Positions 1 to 4,676 of a stretch of 7,273 nucleotides of DNA are shown here, one piece after another (the stretch's first letter is position 1; the number at the start of each line of letters is the position of its first letter). The stretch covers positions 1-7,273 of the forward strand of contig JAGTSD010000147.1 in the NCBI GenBank assembly GCA_018262135.1. The letters are read 5' to 3'. The translations under genes were made by a program, and so were the position numbers. The DNA comes from Pseudomonadota bacterium (GTDB lineage: Bacteria; Pseudomonadota; Gammaproteobacteria; Competibacterales; Competibacteraceae). The notes beneath the pieces were generated by a model. The model saw only the letters and a program-made list of their open reading frames with translations, made no database searches and was not told the origin of the DNA.

Positions 1-787
1 CCCTGCATTTTCGCATGTCATCAAGAGAGTCCTGGTACCTTTGCAGGGATCGAGAGTCCGGGTTGATCACTGCCGTTCCCTCGGTTCCATTCACAAGCAC
101 AATGTCTCCCGTGCGTACAATTTCAAGTAATTTGGGAATCCCACCCACACAGGGAATACCGATCTCGCGAGCAAGAAGAGCCGCATGAGCGGCGGGGCCA
201 GCGAACTCTGCAAGTACAGCGACGGTGGACGAATACGAGAGAAACACCGTATCTGAAGGGAGCAACCGACGTGCGACAAGCACGGTGTTCGCAGGGAGGT
301 TTTCGAGGCTGTGTGCGTGAATTCCGGCCAATGACAGCAATAATCGGCGGGATAAATCCTCTATGTCATCTCCGCGCTCCCGGAGGATTTCATCGCTCAT
401 ATCTTTAAATCTGCGAGCTAGAAGTCTGAATACCTTTTTGACCACCGCTTCGGCATTGATTCGCTTCGCTTCCAAGGTCTTTTTCAGTTGATCAGCCACA
501 GAGGATGAAGACAGCATAGCCTCTTGAGCGCGGAAGATATCTGCCGATTCCTTGCCCAATTTGCCTTCAATCTGATTTGCATCGATCGTCAAGCTCTGCT
601 GTACGTCGCCGATGGCCTTCTCAATTCTGGCCTGCTCTTTATGGACCTGGGCACCGTCTATTTCATAGAGTTCGGTACTTTGCTGAAGTATGTCTCTGTA
701 TACGAATGCCTTCCCTTCAGCCAGACCCGGTGAGACTCCCTTCCCAACCAGCGCAAGCATCTTGTCGTTTCGTGAGTCGGTGTTCAT
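1..787 (-). CDS. ptsI: PTS Enzyme I-like PEP-protein phosphotransferase, N-terminal part
   Basis: Open from ATG at 787 through the window edge, giving 262 residues; the C-terminal PEP-binding barrel lies outside. Enzyme I takes phosphate from PEP onto a histidine and passes it to HPr in the cytoplasm. Seen: an N-terminal segment with GKGVSPGLAEGKA (about residues 15-27), a helical HPr-binding-like region with IFRAQEAML and DEILRERGDDIEDLSRRLL (about 85-150), then ARRLLPSDT and the mobile phosphohistidine domain with HAALLAREIGIPCVGG. H201 is the expected active-site histidine. The usual GGxTSH before it reads AGPAAH, so the Ser/Thr next to His is missing. An in-frame TAG lies just upstream (809-811). 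M10 (758-760) is an alternative start, and neither has a strong ribosome binding site. No HPr gene is adjacent. The region is less GC-rich than the rest. The family call is firm. The symbol is tentative because orphan paralogues (ptsP, EI-like) exist. Confidence 0.85.
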   Translation of the reverse strand, partial: MNTDSRNDKMLALVGKGVSPGLAEGKAFVYRDILQQSTELYEIDGAQVHKEQARIEKAIGDVQQSLTIDANQIEGKLGKESADIFRAQEAMLSSSSVADQLKKTLEAKRINAEAVVKKVFRLLARRFKDMSDEILRERGDDIEDLSRRLLLSLAGIHAHSLENLPANTVLVARRLLPSDTVFLSYSSTVAVLAEFAGPAAHAALLAREIGIPCVGGIPKLLEIVRTGDIVLVNGTEGTAVINPDSRSLQRYQDSLDDMRKCR

Positions 788-860
788 CAGTCGAATCCGT
801 TGGGTGACCTAACACGCTCTAAGTCGGTGTGCGGTAGCACGGTCGGCTCGAGCGCTTTGT

Positions 861-1160
861 GTGTGCCCGGCATGAGCCGGACCTGATAGTTGTGGTGTAG
901 TTCGGGAACACCACCACGGCCTGCGCGCCGACGGCAAGCCCTCGGACGAGTCGGTCATGCGTGTGCCATGCTGGCGCAGCGCATGGGGGGAGTGAATGAT
1001 TGCGTTGTCAAGAGGGTCACCCTTCAAGGGCGGTGATGGTTCAGACTCAAGGGGTTTCCTACCTCACCGGATTGCCAAACCAGCGGTTGCGGAACCCCTT
1101 GCTCCATCTCCTGTCAAGGCGTAAGTCCTAGTCACGTTGGGTGCGAAAGTCCCTCTCCCC
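861..1160 (+). mobile_element. Possible group II intron-like RNA remnant (tentative)
   Basis: GTGTGCCCGGCATG at 861-874 resembles the 5' end of bacterial group II introns (consensus GTGYG, often followed by a CCCGGCATG-like stem). GGTGCGAAAGTCCC at 1140-1153 resembles the GGTGAAAGTCC motif common in domain I of these introns. Several stable stems lie between. Against this, I find no maturase reading frame and no domain V hairpin, and the second motif lies much further from the first than in an intact intron. At best this is a deleted remnant, and it could be another structured sequence. Confidence 0.27.
1049..1100. repeat. Long imperfect stem-loop
   Basis: AAGGGGTT at 1049-1056 pairs with AACCCCTT at 1093-1100, extended by CC 1058-1059 with GG 1091-1092 past a bulged T. 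An inner ACCG/CGGT pair lies at 1066-1069 and 1084-1087. There is no T-run on either strand, so a classical terminator is unlikely. It is the strongest fold in the gene-free stretch. Confidence 0.5.
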
Positions 1161-1168
1161 CTCCTGCA

Positions 1169-1183
1169 CGGTCTAAAAGACCG
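1169..1183. repeat. Small hairpin over the OmpA-like stop codon
   Basis: CGGTCT (1169-1174) and AGACCG (1178-1183) flank an AAA loop and contain the TAG stop of the OmpA-like gene. There is no T-run after it on the minus strand, so termination activity is doubtful. Confidence 0.4.
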
Positions 1184-1724
1184 CTTTACAGGGGTTTGAG
1201 CCCAGTACCGTCAATCCGATCGCTTCGGCAATGCCTTTCTTTGTCACCAGCCAGTCTTTCACCGCCTCCGCGCGCCGTTTGGAAAGCTCGAGGTTTCGGT
1301 TCGGTGAACCCTTGGAATCGGTGTATCCTTCGATGAGCACCTTACCCTCGGGGAACTGGGCGATCACGGTCCCCACCTTATCGAGAGTCTGCGTCGCCTC
1401 GGGCTTGATCTCGGCTTTGTCGAAGTCGAACAGGACGTCGCCTTCGAGTTGCATAGTGATCCCCTGGTCAGTTTCCTTGAGCTGAAGTTCCTGGCGAGCG
1501 GTGTTCTCCATCTGCTGGCGTTGCAGTTCCAACTGCTTCTTCTCCAGCTCGAGCTGCTTCTTCTCCAGCTCGTGCTGCTGTTTCTCCAGGTCGAGTTGTT
1601 TCCGTTCCGTCTCCAGCGCGCTCTGGGTTTCCTGCGTGGGCGCAGCCGCGAAGCAGGCCCCTGCTAGCAGTAACGCACTGATCGATAATCCGGCAAACGG
1701 GCGAAATCGGGATGGGTTCATCAT
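1173..1724 (-). CDS. Exported OmpA-family protein with coiled coil, C-terminus altered
   Basis: 183 residues. The start at 1724 is chosen because AGGAG lies 6 bases upstream; an in-frame start at 1775 has no such support and would spoil the signal peptide. Layout: signal peptide (1 to about 26, hydrophobic AGLSISALLLAGACFA; a near-lipobox LAGAC makes lipidation uncertain), a Leu/Glu/Lys/Gln heptad coiled coil (about 36-85), then an OmpA-like peptidoglycan-binding domain (about 89-170) with VLFDFDKAEI, GYTDSKG and NLELSKRRA. D136 and R151 are the expected diaminopimelate contacts. The domain stops early: after GIAEA the sequence reads IGLTVLGSNPCKAVF and ends, without the usual GYGxxxPV and NRRVE elements. 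The family's last 20-25 residues are not found downstream in any frame. It lies 65 bases after rlpA on the same strand and is probably co-transcribed. It likely tethered the outer membrane or periplasm to the wall; whether it still folds is uncertain. Confidence 0.85.
   Translation of the reverse strand: MMNPSRFRPFAGLSISALLLAGACFAAAPTQETQSALETERKQLDLEKQQHELEKKQLELEKKQLELQRQQMENTARQELQLKETDQGITMQLEGDVLFDFDKAEIKPEATQTLDKVGTVIAQFPEGKVLIEGYTDSKGSPNRNLELSKRRAEAVKDWLVTKKGIAEAIGLTVLGSNPCKAVF
1512..1595. repeat. 21-bp tandem repeats encoding coiled-coil heptads
   Basis: Units of 21 bp start at 1512, 1533, 1554 and 1575. The second and third are nearly identical (CTGCTTCTTCTCCAGCTCG core) and the outer two are diverged. 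Each encodes one heptad of the type LELEKKQ on the minus strand, so the coiled coil of the OmpA-like protein seems to have grown by in-frame duplication. Confidence 0.8.
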
Positions 1725-1789
1725 GGCTAACTCCTCGGTTGTGCGGAGAATGGGCGGGTTCCTGGAAGCCATCACGGCCTACCGGACCC

Positions 1790-2287
1790 TCAATCTCTCT
1801 GGCTGATCTTGTCGGAATCGGCCCACGGATCGGGCTTGACCTCGATCTTGACCCGGGCGATGCCATCCTCCTGCATATCCAGCTTTTTCGCGGCGGCGCG
1901 AGAGAGATCAATCGAGCGATTCTTCACATACGGCCCGCGGTCATTGATCTTGACCTCGACTTTCTTGCCGTTCTCGAGGTTAGTCACCTCGGCCTGGGTT
2001 CCCAGCGGCAAACGTCGATGGGCGGCGGTCAGCTTGTTCTGGTTAAAGGTCTCGCCATTGGCGGTCTTGTTGCCCTGAAAGCCCGGCCCGTACCAGGACG
2101 CCTTGCCGATCTCCCGGTAGACCGGTCTGGTGGCAGGGACGCTCGTCTTAGCCTGGGGTGGCGGTAGGTCTTGCTCTTTCAACCGTTCCATCCCGCAACC
2201 CGACAGAGCCAAGATGCCTAGGCAGGCGACTCGCCGCAACCCAGCGGAAAAACGGCCTACAGACGTGGCGGTGCTCGGTGCTTTCAT
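1790..2287 (-). CDS. rlpA: RlpA-family septal/cell-wall lipoprotein, short form without SPOR domain
   Basis: 165 residues. ATG at 2287 is preferred over GTG at 2290 because GGGGAGG sits 7 bases upstream of it. An Arg-containing hydrophobic signal ends in the lipobox LSGC (Cys31), so this is a lipoprotein, probably outer-membrane anchored. A linker (about 32-58) leads to a double-psi beta-barrel RlpA domain (about 60-153): ASWYGPGFQGNKTANGE, TAAHRRLPLGT, VTNLENG, INDRGPY and IDLSRAAA. By analogy with characterised RlpA, E79, H90 and D116 match the conserved catalytic-type residues. RlpA of Pseudomonas is a lytic transglycosylase that cuts glycan strands lacking stem peptides and carries a C-terminal SPOR domain. 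That domain is absent here, so septal targeting is uncertain and activity is inferred. The OmpA-like wall-binding protein follows on the same strand, suggesting one envelope operon. Confidence 0.9.
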   Translation of the reverse strand: MKAPSTATSVGRFSAGLRRVACLGILALSGCGMERLKEQDLPPPQAKTSVPATRPVYREIGKASWYGPGFQGNKTANGETFNQNKLTAAHRRLPLGTQAEVTNLENGKKVEVKINDRGPYVKNRSIDLSRAAAKKLDMQEDGIARVKIEVKPDPWADSDKISQRD

Positions 2288-2359
2288 CACTCAGCCTCCC
2301 CTGATCCTGGAAAATCAAGTCAGGACTTGCCCACGACCTCCTGGCGGAGCGAGGCGAAG

Positions 2360-2391
2360 AACCGGCGGCTAGCGGGAAGCCGCCGCCGGTT
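2360..2391 (-). terminator. Strong GC-rich hairpin after the extended PRC-barrel frame
   Basis: AACCGGCGGC (2360-2369) and GCCGCCGGTT (2382-2391) form a perfect 10-bp stem with a 12-base loop. On the minus strand it starts 12 bases after the TGA at 2403-2405 and lies ahead of rlpA. Only a weak T-rich tail follows (GGTTCTTCG), so intrinsic termination may be partial. Its position fits a gene end at 2403 better than one at 2577. Confidence 0.55.
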
Positions 2392-2402
2392 TGCCGGTTT
2401 GA

Positions 2403-2576
2403 TCAGTACGGCGAGGCGTTGGGTGCCTGCTGATTTTGTTGCCGCATTGGCTGCCGCTGGGCGTGTTCCGCTTGCCATTCGGCTTCCAGGGCTTCCCGGG
2501 TTTTGAAGGAAGGCGCCGTCTCCAACGGGCCCTGGGTCAGGCGATGCGGACGATCCCTTTGGAAGGGGGGCGCCTG
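2403..2576 (-). pseudogene. In-frame coding-like extension beyond the PRC-barrel amber stop
   Basis: Directly after the TAG at 2577-2579 the same frame stays open for 57 codons to TGA at 2403-2405. The product starts QAPPFQRDRP, contains LETAPSFKTREALEAEW and ends in a Gln-rich tail (RQPMRQQNQQ). It looks like real protein: Ala/Glu/Gln-rich helix, mostly G or C at third codon positions, and LETAPSF echoing LEVAPYF just before the stop. It has no start codon with a ribosome binding site of its own. Most likely it is the former C-terminus of the PRC-barrel gene cut off by a nonsense mutation. Alternatives are stop readthrough, a sequencing error at the TAG, or an old duplicated end. Confidence 0.6.
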
Positions 2577-3047
2577 CTAATCGAGCTTCGAAGGCTCAAA
2601 GTAAGGCGCCACTTCCAGTTGCTCCTTGCTCATGGCAAGGTAGAGGATCGGTTGATGGCCCTCACCCTTAATCAGGTCGATTTGCTCCCACGGGACGGCA
2701 ACCAGTTTGTCGCCAACGCCGAAGACACCGCCCACGGACAGCACCACACCCACGACCTTGCCGTTTTTCTCTTCCACCAGGAGATCATCGACTTTTCCCA
2801 CGTCGCTACCTTCATGAACCGCCTTCGCGCCGATCAACTCCCTGGTGCGAATCTGGTTGGCGGCCTGCTGGGAAATTGTCCCGGCCACCCCCGGCGCTGG
2901 CGTCGGTTCTGGTTTAGTGGCAGATGGCATGGGAACTGTTTCCGGCGCCGCCGGGTTGGACCGTTGATAATCACCGCCCTGTTGGGCAAACGCCAGGCCG
3001 GTGGACAACCCCAATGCCACAAGTATCAAACCTATTTTCTTCGACAT
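2577..3047 (-). CDS. Exported PRC-barrel domain protein
   Basis: 156 residues. The start at 3047 is chosen for the AGAGGT ribosome binding site 7 bases upstream and because it opens directly into a signal peptide (KK then IGLILVALGLSTGLAFA, likely cut after residue 21). Upstream in-frame ATG at 3140 has neither. A Pro/Ala-rich linker (about 31-57) precedes a PRC-barrel-like fold (about 68-142) with TRELIGAKAV, DVGKVDDLLVE, GKVVGVVLSVGG, GDKLVAVPW and ILYLAMSKEQLEVAP. PRC barrels are small beta-barrels used in photosynthetic reaction centre H subunits, RimM and many stress-linked exported proteins; the ligand here is unknown. The gene ends at a TAG after EPSKLD, with the same frame continuing to 2403. 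It is divergent from the AlgB-like regulator and may be one of its targets (inference). It lies upstream of rlpA on the same strand, with a hairpin between. Confidence 0.88.
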   Translation of the reverse strand: MSKKIGLILVALGLSTGLAFAQQGGDYQRSNPAAPETVPMPSATKPEPTPAPGVAGTISQQAANQIRTRELIGAKAVHEGSDVGKVDDLLVEEKNGKVVGVVLSVGGVFGVGDKLVAVPWEQIDLIKGEGHQPILYLAMSKEQLEVAPYFEPSKLD

Positions 3048-3167
3048 GATCTGGACCTCTCTTGAAAGTACCTGCTGATCCGCTCGCGGCGGTCCTGCCC
3101 GTACCCGGGCCACGAACTGCGTTGGGCGGAATCGCTTCACCCGGAGAATCGGGCGTACCTTAAGAGG

Positions 3168-3182
3168 TCACGTTTCGTGCCA
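3168..3182 (-). promoter_or_regulatory. Weak sigma-54-type promoter candidate for the PRC-barrel gene
   Basis: On the minus strand TGGCACG (3182-3176) matches the sigma-54 -24 element exactly. The -12 part after the correct 4-base gap is GTGA instead of TTGC, lacking the conserved C. The same bases form the near-palindrome CACG-TTT-CGTG on the plus strand, so a regulator site is an alternative. It lies about 120 bases upstream of the PRC-barrel ATG. Confidence 0.25.
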
Positions 3183-3251
3183 GCGGACGGCTTTTAAAAA
3201 AGCCTTTATGAACAGTTTATTAAAAAAATACCGACCAATGATGAGGTTGTA

Positions 3252-3296
3252 TCTTGCAAGGCGTTTGTTCTAGGCTCTTGCAAGGTGCAAGCGTTT
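3252..3296. promoter_or_regulatory. Repeated CTTGCAAG palindrome upstream of algB-like gene
   Basis: TCTTGCAAGG occurs at 3252-3261 and again at 3276-3285, exactly 24 bases apart, each containing the perfect 8-bp palindrome CTTGCAAG. A third half-like copy, GCAAGCGTTT, sits at 3287-3296, echoing GCAAGGCGTTT at 3256-3266. Spaced palindromes next to a regulator's start suggest an operator, possibly for autoregulation; the binding protein is unknown. Confidence 0.45.
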
Positions 3297-3308
3297 CGAG
3301 GCCCCGTG

Positions 3309-4673
3309 ATGACTGTCGCCGACACCCCCCGTCACCGGGGACGCATCCTGATCGTGGACGATGAGACCAACCTCGTCAAAACCTTTCGCTATTGCCTGGA
3401 GGACGCCGGCTACGGGGTGAGCAGCGCGCGCAACACCGCCGAAGCCACGGCCCTGGTCCAGCAGGGGGTCTTCGATCTGTGCTTTCTCGATCTCCGGCTG
3501 GGCAACGAATCCGGCCTGGAACTCCTCTCGCTCCTGCGCGACCTGGCGCCGTGGATGAAGATCGTGATGATCACCGCCTACTCATCCATCGAGAGCGCGG
3601 TGGAGGCGATCCAGCGCGGCGCGGCCGATTACCTGGCCAAACCCTGCACGCCCGAGCAGCTTCGTCTCGCCGCGCGCAAGCAGATCGAGGCGAGCCGCCT
3701 GGAGGCCCGGCTGGCGGAATTGGAGGCGCGGCTCAAGGATCCGTTGCGCGGCGTGGATCTCGCCAGCGCCAGCCCGACCATGCGCCAGGTGCTGGAGACG
3801 GCCCGCAGCGTGGCCGACACCGACGCCACCGTCTTGATCCAAGGGGAATCCGGCACCGGCAAGGGCGCCATCGCCCGCGCCATTCATGGCTGGAGCCCGC
3901 GGGCGGAACGCGGGTTCGTGACCGTCCATTGCCCGTCGCTGTCGGCCGAACTTCTGGAAAGCGAGCTGTTCGGCCACAAAAAAGGCGCGTTTACCGGCGC
4001 CGTGGAGACCACGCCGGGCAAAGTCAACCAGGCGGACGGCGGCACGCTGTTTCTGGACGAGATCGGGGATTTCCCGCGCGCCTTGCAACCCAAGCTGCTG
4101 CGCTTCGCCCAGGATCGCGAGTACGAGCGGGTCGGCGATCCGATCACCCGGCAGGCCGACGTGCGACTGATCGCGGCGACCAACCAGGACTTGAACGCCA
4201 TGGTCGCGGCGGGGACATTTCGGGAAGATTTGCTGTACCGGCTCAACGTGATCGCGCTCGACCTGCCGCCCCTGCGAGAACGGCCGGAAGACATCGTCGA
4301 TCTGGCCGAACGGTTTCTGGTGCGCTTGGCCCGCGACTACCGACGGCCGGCGCGCGGGTTCGACGACGACGCCTGCGCCGCGTTGCGCGCTTACCCCTGG
4401 CCAGGCAACGTGCGCGAACTGCGCAACGTGGTGGAACGCGCGGTGATCCTCGGCCGCTCCGAACGCCTCAGCCGGCGCGACCTGAACCCGATCATGCACG
4501 ACGCCGCCCGCGCGGGGCTGCCGCGCGTCGGCGACGCGGTCACCCTGGAAGCGCTGGAGCGGGCTCATATCGCGGCGGTGCTGGCGGCCAGCCCGACGCT
4601 GGACGGCGCGGCGGGAACGCTGGGCATCGATCCGTCGACGCTGTGGCGCAAACGCAAGCAGTACGGCATTTGA
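3309..4673 (+). CDS. algB: AlgB-like NtrC-family response regulator
   Basis: 454 residues. ATG at 3309 is chosen because GAGG lies 7 bases upstream; an in-frame GTG at 3285 is less well supported. Layout: receiver domain (about 10-125) with DDE (17-19), phospho-acceptor D61 in FLDLRLG, T89 and K111; short coiled linker; AAA+ sigma-54 activator domain (about 150-385) with Walker A GESGTGKG (179-186), GAFTGA loop (226-231), Walker B GGTLFLDEIG (D250, E251) and arginine-finger region FREDLLYRLNV; C-terminal Fis-type helix-turn-helix (about 412-454) ending LGIDPSTLWRKRKQYGI. Length, FRYCLED, KPC motif and the ending agree closely with Pseudomonas AlgB, from memory. AlgB activates alginate biosynthesis and affects quorum-sensing and virulence genes. 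An intact GAFTGA loop implies capacity to engage sigma-54. The partner kinase gene starts 3 bases after the stop. Confidence 0.93.
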   Translation: MTVADTPRHRGRILIVDDETNLVKTFRYCLEDAGYGVSSARNTAEATALVQQGVFDLCFLDLRLGNESGLELLSLLRDLAPWMKIVMITAYSSIESAVEAIQRGAADYLAKPCTPEQLRLAARKQIEASRLEARLAELEARLKDPLRGVDLASASPTMRQVLETARSVADTDATVLIQGESGTGKGAIARAIHGWSPRAERGFVTVHCPSLSAELLESELFGHKKGAFTGAVETTPGKVNQADGGTLFLDEIGDFPRALQPKLLRFAQDREYERVGDPITRQADVRLIAATNQDLNAMVAAGTFREDLLYRLNVIALDLPPLRERPEDIVDLAERFLVRLARDYRRPARGFDDDACAALRAYPWPGNVRELRNVVERAVILGRSERLSRRDLNPIMHDAARAGLPRVGDAVTLEALERAHIAAVLAASPTLDGAAGTLGIDPSTLWRKRKQYGI

Positions 4674-4676
4674 GCC

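Larger units (their letters stand above)
788..1172. other. Gene-free, stem-loop-rich stretch; possible mobile-element scar
   Basis: No reading frame here has a convincing start, ribosome binding site or recognisable protein. The stretch is rich in inverted repeats: CCGGC/GCCGG at 867-880, GTGGTGT/ACACCAC at 892-914, CCAT+GCTG/CAGC+ATGG at 966-986 and AAGGGGTT/AACCCCTT at 1049-1100. It lies between the start of the Enzyme I gene and the damaged 3' end of the OmpA-like gene, as expected for a recombination or insertion scar. I see no transposase remnant. Confidence 0.5.
3048..3308. other. Divergent intergenic control region
   Basis: 261 bases between the PRC-barrel start and the algB-like start. 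It contains an AT-rich core at about 3189-3232, including a short hairpin GGCTTT/AAAGCC (3189-3204), the CTTGCAAG palindrome pair near algB, and on the minus strand a TGGCACG element (3182-3176). It presumably holds promoters for both directions. I could not place confident -35/-10 boxes. Confidence 0.6.

Noticed and set aside
809..1027. A 72-codon minus-strand frame upstream of the Enzyme I gene as a possible HPr
   Set aside because: It has no HPr histidine motif, no ribosome binding site and a composition typical of a chance frame.
788..1172. Complete group II intron
   Set aside because: There is no maturase frame and no domain V hairpin; only a remnant can be entertained.
3189..3204. GGCTTT/AAAGCC hairpin as a terminator
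   Set aside because: It lies between divergent genes where no transcript needs ending, and the stem is short and AT-rich.
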